A stretch of DNA of 64,000 nt from Stenotrophomonas raiganjensis (SeqCode) (GTDB lineage: Bacteria > Pseudomonadota > Gammaproteobacteria > Xanthomonadales > Xanthomonadaceae), in assembly GCF_030658505.1 (NCBI RefSeq), contig NZ_JAUTXR010000127.1, positions 1-64,000 on the forward strand, written 5' to 3'. Both the position numbers and the translations under genes were made by a program. Every line of letters starts with the position of its first letter. Positions within the stretch are counted from its first letter, which is position 1. The notes below the pieces were generated by a model, which was not told the DNA's origin, searched no databases, and saw only the letters and a list, made by a program, of their open reading frames with translations. Shown one piece after another: positions 53,367 through 62,483 of this stretch.

Positions 53367-53378
53367 TTTATCGATAAA
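53367..53378. promoter_or_regulatory. palindromic operator candidate before DUF2975/HTH
   Basis: Perfect TTTATCGATAAA followed by a partial repeat, CGATATA. It is the only AT-rich site near the operon start and lies 43 bp upstream. Confidence 0.5.
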
Positions 53379-53467
53379 CGATATACCACATCCTGCGTGA
53401 AAGACTGAATCGCCGGGATTCCCTCCGACTTGGCACCCGCATGAACGGGGCGCGGCCCAGTTGATGA

Positions 53468-53491
53468 TGCCGGCCAGCGGCCGCCACTACC
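53468..53491. repeat. single SMAG repeat
   Basis: TGCCGGCCAGCGGCCGCCAC followed by TAC, overlapping the end of the GNAT gene. Confidence 0.55.
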
Positions 53492-53990
53492 CTGCGCTGT
53501 AGCGATACACCAGGTCATCAGCATCACTACGCACGGCCTGCGGGTCGAGCACCCCGCCCAGGCGCTGCGCGACGGCCTGCGATGCCCGATTGTCCAGCGC
53601 CATGTAGCTGACCAGGGTCGGCAGCTGCACCACCACGAAAGCCCAGTCACGCAGCGCGCCGGCCGCTTCGGTGGCGAAGCCCTGCCCTTCGTGACCGTCG
53701 TACAGCAGCCATCCCAGTTCCTTCTCCGGAAACAGCGGACCGTGGTTGATCCCGACCTGGCCGATGCAGGCGCCGGTGTCGATACGCTCGATCATCAACG
53801 CGCCGTGGCCGAACAGATGCCAGCTGGCCAGGTCGTGGCAGAACTGGCCCCAGGCCGCCACCTCACCGAACGGCCCGCCCATGCCACGCGCACGCGGCGA
53901 TGCCAGGAACGCGGCATAGACGCTGAAGTCATCCAGCTGCTGCGGACGCAAGTGCAGGCGCGCCGTGCGCAGGGTCGGAATCTCACGCAT
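53487..53990 (-). CDS. GNAT-family acetyltransferase (RimJ-like), 167 aa
   Basis: Begins MREIPTLRTARLHLRPQQLD, the typical LxTxRLxLRP front of RimJ/RimL-type enzymes. The acetyl-CoA segment is WLLYDGHEGQGFATEAAGALRDWAF (about 95-119, with G-Q-G-x-A), followed by LVSYMALDNRASQAVAQRLG. Substrate could be a protein N-terminus or a small molecule. Its last five bases overlap a SMAG unit, so the repeat supplies its stop region. Confidence 0.9.
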   Translation of the reverse strand: MREIPTLRTARLHLRPQQLDDFSVYAAFLASPRARGMGGPFGEVAAWGQFCHDLASWHLFGHGALMIERIDTGACIGQVGINHGPLFPEKELGWLLYDGHEGQGFATEAAGALRDWAFVVVQLPTLVSYMALDNRASQAVAQRLGGVLDPQAVRSDADDLVYRYSAG

Positions 53991-54379
53991 GACGGTGCCC
54001 AGGCCTGCTGCGCCGCAAAGGACCGCGTCCGCGACATGGCCGTAATCCCGCCATCGTCAGTTGCACACTGGCCATCCCCACGGGACGAACGATCACGGCG
54101 GTTTCCTGGCGAGAGATGGCGGCCAGTCTAGGCGGCCAGGCATGCTGTGGAAATGAATGAAGCCGGGAACATTCACCCATTCCTGCGATGGCAATCACGG
54201 CGCATGCGTGATGCCTGCCGTAGACCTGCGCCGACGTTAAGAACGGATCGAGAACCGGCCCATCCCCGCACGACGCGCGCCTAACAGGGGCTTGCCCGAG
54301 AATCGCCCAGCCTCGTGGCACATCCTGCACGGCAGCCGGCACGACGACGGCGCCCCCTTTCCAACCGCAAGGCCTCCCT
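53991..54379. other. gene-free interval
   Basis: 389 bp. An open frame on the minus strand (53983-54342) overlaps the GNAT start and has no recognisable content. I see no clear promoter or repeat. A CGCAAGG leader precedes the next gene. Confidence 0.5.
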
Positions 54380-54817
54380 ATGGACCTGTTCGCCTGGCTC
54401 GCGTTCGGTTGTTACCTGCTGGCGTTCTTCATCGTTTCGCTGTTTGCGGCGGCCTACCTGAAACGCTCTGACTTCATGCCTTACCACGGCCAGGCGGTGG
54501 GTGTGCCGTGGGGCGCAGTCGAACCACGCATGCAGGTGCTGCTGATGGCGCTGATCCGCGTGGTGGGCGCCGGTTGGATCGCACTGGCCGGCGCTGGCGT
54601 GATGCTGGCGTGGCTGGTCTTCTTCGGAGGTCACTTCGCACTGCCACAGTTGCTGGCCTTCCAGCTGTTCTGCCTGGTCGCAACCCTGCCACCGGTACTG
54701 GTCGCGTCCGCTGTACGCCGACGTACCCATGCACGTACACCAGTACCCGCCGGCGCCGCGGTGGTGGTGCTGACGGTCATCGGGTTCGTGCTGGCCCTGG
54801 TGTCGCTGCGCCCGTGA
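54380..54817 (+). CDS. hypothetical membrane protein, 145 aa
   Basis: Begins MDLFAWLAFGCYLLAFFIVS. Four membrane segments (about 5-28, 50-80 as one or two, 86-108, 122-142). The loop MPYHGQAVGVPWGAVEPRMQ is the most conserved-looking part. No family recognised. It leads directly into the thioesterase gene 39 bp later on the same strand, after a short C-run. Confidence 0.75.
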   Translation: MDLFAWLAFGCYLLAFFIVSLFAAAYLKRSDFMPYHGQAVGVPWGAVEPRMQVLLMALIRVVGAGWIALAGAGVMLAWLVFFGGHFALPQLLAFQLFCLVATLPPVLVASAVRRRTHARTPVPAGAAVVVLTVIGFVLALVSLRP

Positions 54818-54856
54818 ATCGCGCTCCTCCCCCCCCCTTCCCCACGAGACTCCCCC

Positions 54857-55363
54857 ATGAATCCCGGATCGATCTTCTACAGCGTGGTCAACGGTGATCT
54901 TCCACCCTCCCAGGCGGGTACCCTGCTCGGCTGGCGATTCGTCGACTACGACGATGCGCTGCGCCGTATCCAGGTCGAGTTCGAGGCCGGTGCGCTGCTG
55001 ACCAACCCGATGGGCAACATACAGGGCGGCTTCCTCTCTGCAATGCTGGACGACTGCATGGGACCGGCGATCTACGCCACGTTGCCGGCCAACCGCATCG
55101 CGGTCACGGTGGAATCCAAGACCAGCTTCATCAGTCCGGCGCGGCCCGGGCGGATCATCGGCTGGGGCGAGGTGGAACACAGCAAGGGCAGCATCGCCTT
55201 CACCCGTGGCTGGCTGACCGACCCGGCCGGCAAGGTGCTCGCCACCGCCACCGCCACCTTCCGGGTGGGCGCGCTGCGCTGGCGCGGGCTGTCGATCCCA
55301 CGACCGATCGCACGGCGGATGATCGCGCGCACGTTGCGGCGGGTGCATGCGCGCATCGGCTGA
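54857..55363 (+). CDS. PaaI-type hot-dog thioesterase
   Basis: 168 residues. The hot-dog core holds NPMGNIQGGFLSAMLDDCMGPA (about 50-71, the N-x-x-G-x-x-H/Q-G-G helix start with Q in place of the usual His) and VESKTSFISPARPGRI. It should hydrolyse acyl- or aryl-CoA thioesters in the cytosol. The Gln in place of His in the HGG motif is seen in some subfamilies and may alter activity. Convergent with the GGDEF gene, 6 bp between stops. Confidence 0.88.
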   Translation: MNPGSIFYSVVNGDLPPSQAGTLLGWRFVDYDDALRRIQVEFEAGALLTNPMGNIQGGFLSAMLDDCMGPAIYATLPANRIAVTVESKTSFISPARPGRIIGWGEVEHSKGSIAFTRGWLTDPAGKVLATATATFRVGALRWRGLSIPRPIARRMIARTLRRVHARIG

Positions 55364-55369
55364 GGCCGT

Positions 55370-57112
55370 TCAGCGCGCGAGGCGTCCCCCGCCTGCCACG
55401 CGCACGCGGTCGCGTCCCTGCGCCTTGGCCTGGTACATGGCCGCGTCGGCGGCACGCAGCAGGGTCCGCCACCCGAGTGCGTCGGTGCCGCCCTCGGCCA
55501 CGCCAAAACTGGCGGTCACCCGCAGCGCAGTACCGCTGGCCACCACGATGTCCTGCTGCTGCAGCGCCAACCGCAGCGACTCGGCCAACCGGCGGCCACC
55601 GGCCAGATCACCGTCGGCCAACAACACCAGGAACTCCTCGCCACCGTAGCGGGCGATGCTGTCGCTGCGGCGCAGGTGGCGCTGCAGCAATTGCGCCACC
55701 TGCACCAGCACCTCGTCGCCGGCGTCATGGCCGTGACCATCATTGATCGACTTGAAGCGATCGACGTCCAGCAGTATCACCACCGCGCGGTTGCCACCGT
55801 CCGCATGGCGCTGCTGCACCAGCTCGTCCAGCGCGCGCCGGTTCAGCAGCCCGGTCAGTTCATCGGTTCCCGCCAGCTGGCGCAGCTCGCTGGTCAGTGC
55901 CGAGCGTTCGCGTGATTTCTCGCGCAGCACCTCGATCGCATCGAACAGGCGCTGCATTTCCGCCAACGGATGGGTGACGTGCTGCTCCGGTCCCGGCGCT
56001 TCGGAGGCGATCTGGATGACCTGCCGTTGCGCCTGCAGCAGCGGCCGCAGGATCTGCAGATGCGCGATGCGCAGCGCTACGCCCAGCACGACCAGGGTGC
56101 CCAGCGCAGTGGCAACCAGCACCGCCAACCGCGTCGCCTCGCGGTTGCGGGTGCGTTCGAACCTGGTGATGGACACGCTCAGATAGCCGTCGCGCAGCGC
56201 TTCGAGTGATTGCAGGGTCGGCACGTAGCGAGCGGTGAACTCGGCGGCGGTCCACGGCGGAGGCACGCCGCGACGGCCGTCTTCGATCAACTGCTCGATC
56301 ATCGGCAGGGACTCGCCGAAGAACTGCCGCCGCGCCATGTCCCAGTGCCAGGACAGTGCCGGGTCGCTGCGGAACACCGACTCGTGGCTGCCGGCCAGCC
56401 GCCACAGCTCCAGCAGGCGCCCCTCCGTCTGCAAAGCGGCCCGCACCTGTTCGTCACGCCAGGCGCCCGGGACCGCCACCGGCGCCATCACGTTCGAGGC
56501 CAGGCGACCACCGTGCTCGCGCAGGTCGATCAGCACCTGGCCCTGCATTGCAGGAATCGCCGCCTCGCGGTCGGCGCTGACCAGCACGTTGATCTGCGCG
56601 GAGGTCAGCAGGTGGAGGCGATCCACCACCGCGAACATGCCGCTGATCGCGCGCTCGACGTCCTCGACGCGCCGCGTTTCGTGCGGCTGTGCCGCTACCC
56701 GGTCCACGGCGGCGCGTGCCGAATGCAGGCGACGTTGCACATCGGCCAGCATTCCATGCTCATCCACCACGCCCGGCTCGGCCTTGAACACGGTGTCCAG
56801 CTGCTGCATGGCGGTGTCGACGCGCTTGCGTGCCACCGCCAGCTGCGCGGCCAGCCGTGCCTGCTCGCCGGCGTCATCCGCGGAGGCCCCCAGCAGGCTG
56901 TTGGCAGGACCGCGTTCGGACGAGACCAGGTTGGCCAGGTCGAAGGTCCGCCGCAGCTGGCGCAGGCTGACCAGGTTGTCCTCGGCAGCGGTGTAGCGCA
57001 ACGTACCCTGCACCAGCGCTATGGCCATCAGCGGCAGCGTGCAGACCACGAACAGCCCGGTCAGGATCCAGACCCAGGTCCGCAACCCGATGGGCGATGC
57101 CTTGCCGGCCAT
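55370..57112 (-). CDS. membrane diguanylate cyclase with periplasmic sensor
   Basis: 580 residues. Membrane segments at about 12-32 and 325-348 (LAVLVATALGTLVVLGVAL) bracket a 290-residue, mostly helical periplasmic domain, a helical-bundle sensor of the NIT/MCP type. A HAMP-like linker and coiled coil precede the GGDEF domain. The active site GGEEF lies at 490-494, with the inhibitory RxxD (RRSD) five residues earlier. It makes c-di-GMP and should be product-inhibited. Ligand unknown. Shares no operon. Confidence 0.93.
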   Translation of the reverse strand: MAGKASPIGLRTWVWILTGLFVVCTLPLMAIALVQGTLRYTAAEDNLVSLRQLRRTFDLANLVSSERGPANSLLGASADDAGEQARLAAQLAVARKRVDTAMQQLDTVFKAEPGVVDEHGMLADVQRRLHSARAAVDRVAAQPHETRRVEDVERAISGMFAVVDRLHLLTSAQINVLVSADREAAIPAMQGQVLIDLREHGGRLASNVMAPVAVPGAWRDEQVRAALQTEGRLLELWRLAGSHESVFRSDPALSWHWDMARRQFFGESLPMIEQLIEDGRRGVPPPWTAAEFTARYVPTLQSLEALRDGYLSVSITRFERTRNREATRLAVLVATALGTLVVLGVALRIAHLQILRPLLQAQRQVIQIASEAPGPEQHVTHPLAEMQRLFDAIEVLREKSRERSALTSELRQLAGTDELTGLLNRRALDELVQQRHADGGNRAVVILLDVDRFKSINDGHGHDAGDEVLVQVAQLLQRHLRRSDSIARYGGEEFLVLLADGDLAGGRRLAESLRLALQQQDIVVASGTALRVTASFGVAEGGTDALGWRTLLRAADAAMYQAKAQGRDRVRVAGGGRLAR

Positions 57113-57274
57113 TCAATTTTCCCCTGACGTGCGGATCACTGTACTGAGCGGCCCAGGGAGTGCCAAGCCAGCACCTTGCGGACCACACCCCTGCCCATGC
57201 CCCAGTCGCCACGAACGCGCTGCCGAAGGGGGAGCGCCACTCTCAAGGTGGCAATTGCGTCACATCCCGCCGGT

Positions 57275-58300
57275 TCAGATCCAGCGCTGATCCACCAGCT
57301 CGCGCTTCACGTAGGCATAGAACACCGGTGCGGCAACCAGCCCCGGCAGGCCGAACGCCGCCTCCATCACCAGCATCGCCAGCAGCAGCTCCCAGGCACG
57401 CGCCTGGATCTCGCCGCCGACGATGCGCGCATTGAGGAAGTACTCCAGCTTGTGGATCACGATCAGGTACAGCAATGCCGCCACCGCCACATAGAACGAG
57501 ACCGACAGTGCGACGATGGTGATGATCGTGTTGGAGATGATGTTGCCCACCACCGGCAGCAGGCCGGCCAGGAAGGTGATCAGCACCAGGGTCTTGGACA
57601 GCGGCAGGTGCACGCCGAACAACGGCAGCACGCCCAGCAGGAAGATCGCGGTGAACACGGTGTTGAGCAGCGAGATCTTCACCTGCGCGAATACCACCTG
57701 GCGGAACGCGGTGGCCAAGCGGCTGGTGCGCCCGATCAGCTCCTGTGCCAGCGGCCCCATCTGCGGCAGCGGCAGCTCGTCGTACAGCGCGATCATCGCA
57801 CCCAGCACCATGCCGATCAGTACGCGCACGCCCACCTGGACCACCGAGGTACCGGCCACGCCCAGCTGGCGCTGGTGCTCGGCGGCCCAGTCGTTCAGCG
57901 CCGCGCGCAGCGCCGGCATGTCTTCGGGAATGTAGGGCTGCAGCAGCGCCGGCACCTGGTGCCGCGAGGTGTTGAGGATCTCCATCAGGCGCGCCAGCAA
58001 AGCGTCCGGGCCACCGGTCTCGTTGCGGAAGAACGAGGCCACGCCGATCCCGGCCAGCACCAGCGCGCTGATGATCACCGCCGACAGCACGATCACCGCG
58101 ATCGCCCGCGCCCTGCCGGGCGGCAGCCTGCCCTCCACGGTAGAGGCCAGCACATGAGTCAACTGGAACACCAGCAGGCCCGAGAGCAGGGTCACCACCA
58201 GGCCCAGCTTCAGCGCCAGCCACATGCCCAGCAGCATCATCAGCCAGGCCGCGATCCTCGGGACGGGGGGCTTGGGCTGGGCAACGAGGGCGTCTTGCAT
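57275..58300 (-). CDS. AI-2E/PerM-family transporter
   Basis: 341 residues, seven or eight membrane segments. The N-terminal part is AAWLMMLLGMWLALKLGLVVTLLSGLLVF. A soluble loop of about 70 residues follows (ETGGPDALLARLMEIL). The C-terminal family core is LPVVGNIISNTIITIVAL (about 262-279) and GLPGLVAAPVFYAYVK at the end. Some family members export AI-2 or act as Na+/H+ antiporters, so the substrate is undecided. Start at MQDALVAQPK (58300) avoids an unconserved 35-residue front. Confidence 0.92.
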   Translation of the reverse strand: MQDALVAQPKPPVPRIAAWLMMLLGMWLALKLGLVVTLLSGLLVFQLTHVLASTVEGRLPPGRARAIAVIVLSAVIISALVLAGIGVASFFRNETGGPDALLARLMEILNTSRHQVPALLQPYIPEDMPALRAALNDWAAEHQRQLGVAGTSVVQVGVRVLIGMVLGAMIALYDELPLPQMGPLAQELIGRTSRLATAFRQVVFAQVKISLLNTVFTAIFLLGVLPLFGVHLPLSKTLVLITFLAGLLPVVGNIISNTIITIVALSVSFYVAVAALLYLIVIHKLEYFLNARIVGGEIQARAWELLLAMLVMEAAFGLPGLVAAPVFYAYVKRELVDQRWI

Positions 58301-58413
58301 GGGGGCACGTCCGGGCAGGGTGGCCCATGGTAGAGGATTGGCAGGCCGATTCCGCGTGCAGGCTGAATGGCCATTACGCAATGGCACAGGCCGCAACGGG
58401 TTCACCGCCAGCG

Positions 58414-59265
58414 TCAGCCCTGGTCGAGCGCCAGGTAGCGCGCGGTACGCACGATCGCTTCACGCTCGCCGAAGCTGGCCAGGGCGCTGGCAACGCGCCC
58501 ACTGTCACCGGTCACGGCAATCTCCTGCAGGGTTTGCTGCATGGCCCGGATGGCGGCTCGCTGCAGGTCCGACGGAATGATCACCAGCCGGTAGTCGAGC
58601 TCGGCCAGGCGCCGGATCGGCACCAGTGGCGTTCTGCCACTGTGGAACATGTTGATCAGCTTGGGGCCCGGCACGTGCAGCGAGATGGCCTCGATCTGCT
58701 CCAGGGAGTCCGGCGCCTCGACGAAGATCATGTCCGCACCGGCGTCCACATAGGCCTGTGCACGTTCGATGGCCGCCTCCAGCCCCTCGCAGGCGATGGC
58801 ATCGGTACGCGCGATGATCATCAACCCCGTATCGTGGCGCGACTGGCAGGCCACCCGGATCTTCGTGCACATCTCGCCTGCGTCGACCAGCGTCTTGCCA
58901 TCCAGGTGCCCGCAGCGCTTGGGGAACGTCTGGTCCTCGATATGCAGTGCGGCGACGCCTGCCCGTTCAAATGCACGCACCGTGCGTTCGACATTCGCAG
59001 TGCCACCGAAGCCGGTGTCGGCATCGGCGATCACCGGCAGGTCGCAGGCATCGACGATCCGCTCGACCTGTGACAGGACTTCAGTGAGGCCGAGCAGGCC
59101 GATGTCCGGTACGCCGGCCGAGCGTGCGATGGCTCCGCCACTGGCGTACACCGCCTCGAATCCCGCCAGCTCCACCAGGCGGGCCGACAGGCCGTCGAAG
59201 GCCCCCGGTGCGATCACGCTGCGGCCTTGCTCCAGCAGGTTGCGCAGCTGGCGTGTCTTCTTCAT
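58414..59265 (-). CDS. isocitrate lyase/PEP mutase-family protein (PrpB-like)
   Basis: 283 residues, phosphoenolpyruvate mutase/isocitrate lyase TIM barrel. The active-site loop is PKRCGH (115-120), with Cys as the proton donor of true lyases (C118). Magnesium-binding DADTGFGG is at 82-89 and HIEDQTFPK precedes the loop. The family holds methylisocitrate lyase, oxaloacetate decarboxylase and carboxyphosphonoenolpyruvate-type enzymes. The exact substrate is open, and no prpC/D neighbours are present. It is divergent from a LysR gene that probably controls it. AGGGAG precedes the ATG. Confidence 0.9.
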   Translation of the reverse strand: MKKTRQLRNLLEQGRSVIAPGAFDGLSARLVELAGFEAVYASGGAIARSAGVPDIGLLGLTEVLSQVERIVDACDLPVIADADTGFGGTANVERTVRAFERAGVAALHIEDQTFPKRCGHLDGKTLVDAGEMCTKIRVACQSRHDTGLMIIARTDAIACEGLEAAIERAQAYVDAGADMIFVEAPDSLEQIEAISLHVPGPKLINMFHSGRTPLVPIRRLAELDYRLVIIPSDLQRAAIRAMQQTLQEIAVTGDSGRVASALASFGEREAIVRTARYLALDQG

Positions 59266-59373
59266 GTGGTCTCCCTTGCAGATGGACATTTGCCGTGGGA
59301 TACCGATGATGTTGTCGCCACCGGCGACCGTCCAATACCGTATTCGTACAGCATCAGAACGTCTGAGGTTCCA
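59266..59373. promoter_or_regulatory. divergent promoter region of the PrpB-like and LysR genes
   Basis: 108 bp between divergent starts. ATACCGTATTCGTAC (59335-59349) is a T-N11-A-type LysR site candidate with partial symmetry. Promoter elements are not assigned. Confidence 0.4.
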
Positions 59374-60306
59374 ATGGAACTACGCCACCTGCGCTACTTT
59401 GTCATGACGGCCCAGCTGCAGAGTTTCACCCGCGCCGCCGAGGCCCTGCACATTGCCCAGCCACCGCTGGGGCAGCAGATCCGTGCGCTGGAGGAGGAGA
59501 TCGGCACGCCGCTGTTCCATCGCCAGGGGCGCGGCATCGTGCTGAGTGATGCCGGGCGGGTGTTCTGGGCGGCGGCAGTCGACATCCTCGCGCGTGTCGA
59601 CCGGGCCAAGGAGGATGCGTTGCGCGCCGCACACGGCGAAGCCGGCGTTCTGACCCTGGGCCTGACCGAATCGGCCTCGTTCAATGAAGCCGTGACCGCA
59701 CTGCTGCGCAGGTTCAAGCAGGCACATCCAGCCGTGCAGCTGCAGCTGGTCGAAGACGGCAGTGAAGCGCTGGTCCGTCGCCTGGATGACGGCGAACTGG
59801 ACGCGGTGATCGTGCGCCCACCGTATTCGCACGCGGGCGGACTGGCGATCCAGCAACTCAGTGCCGAACCACTGGTGGTGGTCCTGCCGGCCGACCATCC
59901 GCTGGCTGGCCAAGAGAGCATCGCATTGACCGAGCTGCGCGACGAGCGCTTCATTCTGTTTTCCCGGAAATCAGGCTATGGCCTGAGTGCGGAGGTGGTC
60001 GCCGCCTGCCGCAACCACGGCTTCACGCCCACCATCCAGCAGGAAGCGCCGCAGGTGGCCTCGGCCATCAACCTCGCCGCTGCCAGGCTGGGCATCGCCA
60101 TCGTGCCGGCCTCGATGCAGAACCTGCACCGGCCCGGACTGGCCTTCGTGGCACTGCAGCTGGGCATGCCGACCACAACGCTGCAGCTGGCCATGCGCAA
60201 CCAGCCCCCCGCGCTGGCGGCCGCGTTGCTTCGCTGCGCACGCGGCAGCGCACAACCGCAGCCACTGCCGGGCGACCTCGCCGGCGAGGATCGGTCCCTC
60301 GCTTGA
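59374..60306 (+). CDS. LysR-family regulator
   Basis: 310 residues. The HTH (about 1-60) has LRYFVMTAQLQSFTRAAEALHIAQPPLGQQIRALEEEIG, the BenM/CatM/CbbR-like type. The effector domain (about 90-290) includes LTLGLTESASFNEAVTALL. It most likely activates the divergent PrpB-like gene with a metabolite inducer. Its stop codon (60304-60306) runs straight into the direct-repeat operator of the next gene. Confidence 0.92.
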   Translation: MELRHLRYFVMTAQLQSFTRAAEALHIAQPPLGQQIRALEEEIGTPLFHRQGRGIVLSDAGRVFWAAAVDILARVDRAKEDALRAAHGEAGVLTLGLTESASFNEAVTALLRRFKQAHPAVQLQLVEDGSEALVRRLDDGELDAVIVRPPYSHAGGLAIQQLSAEPLVVVLPADHPLAGQESIALTELRDERFILFSRKSGYGLSAEVVAACRNHGFTPTIQQEAPQVASAINLAAARLGIAIVPASMQNLHRPGLAFVALQLGMPTTTLQLAMRNQPPALAAALLRCARGSAQPQPLPGDLAGEDRSLA

Positions 60307-60344
60307 TTATTTGACAAAGGCAAGTAATTATTTGCCAAAGTCAA
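60306..60344 (+). promoter_or_regulatory. 21-bp direct-repeat operator of the MarR-GNAT gene
   Basis: ATTATTTGACAAAGGCAA (60306-60323) and ATTATTTGCCAAAGTCAA (60327-60344) repeat with 21-bp period, two helical turns. Read another way, TTTGAC...GCAA and TTGC...GTCAAA form an inverted pair. A TTGACA (60312-60317) lies within the first copy. Likely autoregulation by the MarR domain. Confidence 0.6.
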
Positions 60345-60359
60345 ACATATGGACCTGGC

Positions 60360-61280
60360 ATGACAGTGGGCACGCTTTCCGAACGCGCCGATGCGGTACG
60401 GCGCTTCAACCGCTTCTACACGCGGCAGATCGGCGTACTGCAGGAGTCGCTGCTGCGCAGTGGCCTGTCCCTCACCGAAGTCCGCATCCTGTACGAACTG
60501 GCTCACCATGCGCCGCTGTCACCTTCGGACCTGTGCCGCGAGCTGGGCCTGGACGCCGGCTACGTGAGCCGGGTAACCGCTAGGTTCGAGCGGCAGGGCT
60601 ATCTCCGCAAGGCGCGCTCGCCTGGCGACGCACGCGTTGTCGTGCTGACCCTGACGCCGCTTGGGCAGAGCGTGTTCGCACCGCTGGAAGAGACCTCACG
60701 CCAGGAAATGATCGATCTGCTGGCGGCGCTGCCCGACACGGCGCAGGTGAAACTGCTTGCGGCCATGGGCCAGATCGAAAGCGTGCTGGGTGACAGGTCT
60801 CCTTCGTACCTGCTGCGTGACCCGCGGCCGGGCGACATGGGGCTGGTGGTCTCGCGCCAAGCCGCGCTGTACGCCCGCGAATTCGGTTGGAATGCGGAAT
60901 ACGAGGCGCTGGTGTCGGAAATTGTTGCCAAGTACCTGCGTGAACTGGATCCTGCGCGCGAGCGCTGCTGGATCGCCGAGAAGGACGGCGACATGGTGGG
61001 TTCCGTGTTCGTGGTCCGGCAGGACGACACCACCGCCAAGCTGCGCCTGCTCTATGTGGATGCCAGCGCGCGCGGCATGGGCATCGGCGCCCGGTTGGTC
61101 GAGGAGTGCATTGCATTTGCGACTTCCGCTGGCTACGCGCGGATGACGCTCTGGACCAACAGCGTGCTGGCCGATGCCCGGCGCCTGTACGAACGCGCCG
61201 GTTTCCAGCAGGTGCAGGAAGAACCCCACCACAGCTTTGGCCACGACCTGCTCGGCCAGGTCTGGGAGCGGGCACTCTGA
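60360..61280 (+). CDS. MarR-GNAT fusion protein
   Basis: 306 residues. The N-terminal MarR winged helix (about 1-140) has FNRFYTRQIGVLQESLLRSG, the recognition helix region GLDAGYVSRVTARFERQGYL and the wing ARSPGDARVVVLTLT. The C-terminal GNAT (about 155-306) has LRLLYVDASARGMGIGARLVEECI and a closing DARRLYERAGFQQ. Such fusions are regulators whose sensed molecule may also be acetylated. The start at 60360 lacks a good Shine-Dalgarno. The 21-bp direct repeat in front should be its site. Confidence 0.93.
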   Translation: MTVGTLSERADAVRRFNRFYTRQIGVLQESLLRSGLSLTEVRILYELAHHAPLSPSDLCRELGLDAGYVSRVTARFERQGYLRKARSPGDARVVVLTLTPLGQSVFAPLEETSRQEMIDLLAALPDTAQVKLLAAMGQIESVLGDRSPSYLLRDPRPGDMGLVVSRQAALYAREFGWNAEYEALVSEIVAKYLRELDPARERCWIAEKDGDMVGSVFVVRQDDTTAKLRLLYVDASARGMGIGARLVEECIAFATSAGYARMTLWTNSVLADARRLYERAGFQQVQEEPHHSFGHDLLGQVWERAL

Positions 61281-61316
61281 CAGCTGCCACGTGCGCACGG
61301 CACGTGCAGCGGTGCG

Positions 61317-62369
61317 TCAATCCGCCCAGCTCGCCGTGTTCTTGCCCTGGCGCTTGGCGTGATAGAGGGCCTTGTCTGCGGTGGCCAGCCAGTCCTCCAC
61401 GGTTCCCTGCCCCGGCGTTGCGGCGATCCCCATGCTGACGCTGAACTCCACGCCCGGCGTGGCCTGCCGCGCGGCCTCGAGCAGGTGCAGCCGGACCCGC
61501 TCGGCCACCTGCATCGCATCGACGGGACCGCAGTCGCGCAGCAGCACGACGAACTCATCGCCTCCCAGCCGTGCGGGCGTGTCGCCTGGACGGGCGAACG
61601 TGCGCAGCGTCGAAGCGATCTGCCGCAGCACTTCATCACCGGCGCGGTGGCCATGCGAATCATTGATGTGCTTGAAATCATCCACATCCAGCATCAGCAG
61701 GCAGGCCAGGCCACCCTGGCCCTGCGCCCTGTCCAGCACCTGTTGCGCACGCAGGATCAGGAAGCCGCGGTTGGCCAATTCGACCAGGGGATCCATCCGG
61801 CTGAGCCGCTGCAACTGCCGGTTCTGCGATTTCACCCGGCGCGCCAGCTGCCAGCTGAGGATGCTCAACCCGATGCCGTAGACGAAAAGGAACGGCACGC
61901 TGAGCACGATCGTGCGCTGCGAGGAAACCGGCTGATAGGGAAAGCCGAGTGCCCACCAGGCGATCACAAAGCCCAGCACCAGTGCCAACGTCGCCCGCAT
62001 CGCCAGGCGCACGCCACCGGCCGCGATCTTGTCGGCGACCAGCAGCGCGGCGAACAATGCACTGGGAACAGTGCTCAGCGCCATGAAGGCGATCCAGCCG
62101 CCGCCGAAGAAGGAGTCTGCCACCATGCAACGGAACTGGGCCTGCGCGGGCTGGCGGGCACGCTGGGTCAGCACCAGCGCGAGCGCCGGCCATGCCAGTG
62201 CATTGAGCAGCAGCAACACCCAGGCGGACACGCCGTCCTGACGTTCAAGGATGATCGAGGCAATGGGAAGCGCACCCAGGCCATTGCCGACGAAGCGCAT
62301 CCAGCCAATGCGACGTGCCGCGCCGATGCCTTCGACCGCGACTTCCGCCGAGTCCGTCAAGAACGGCAT
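61317..62369 (-). CDS. MASE2-domain diguanylate cyclase (AdrA-like)
   Basis: 350 residues. The N-terminal MASE2 membrane sensor (about 18-180, with [20 protein letters not shown] and four to six segments) leads to a GGDEF domain: GGDEF at 269-273 and inhibitory RxxD (RPGD) five residues before it. It makes c-di-GMP at the membrane. E. coli DgcC/AdrA, the best-known MASE2 enzyme, controls cellulose, but no cellulose genes are here. It stands alone between the MarR-GNAT and LacI genes. Confidence 0.95.
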   Translation of the reverse strand: MPFLTDSAEVAVEGIGAARRIGWMRFVGNGLGALPIASIILERQDGVSAWVLLLLNALAWPALALVLTQRARQPAQAQFRCMVADSFFGGGWIAFMALSTVPSALFAALLVADKIAAGGVRLAMRATLALVLGFVIAWWALGFPYQPVSSQRTIVLSVPFLFVYGIGLSILSWQLARRVKSQNRQLQRLSRMDPLVELANRGFLILRAQQVLDRAQGQGGLACLLMLDVDDFKHINDSHGHRAGDEVLRQIASTLRTFARPGDTPARLGGDEFVVLLRDCGPVDAMQVAERVRLHLLEAARQATPGVEFSVSMGIAATPGQGTVEDWLATADKALYHAKRQGKNTASWAD

Positions 62370-62483
62370 TGCCGACCCCCTTGCGCGATCGCACGTTCAA
62401 CCCTGCCCTTGCCGGGCGGCCCGTCGTGAGTCTGACAGCTCTGCGTCAATTCGGGATCAACGACGTGCGGCGGCAGCCCGGTC

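Noticed and set aside
53983..54342. 119-codon minus-strand frame in the gap after the GNAT gene
   Set aside because: Overlaps the GNAT start, has no ribosome site and no recognisable content.
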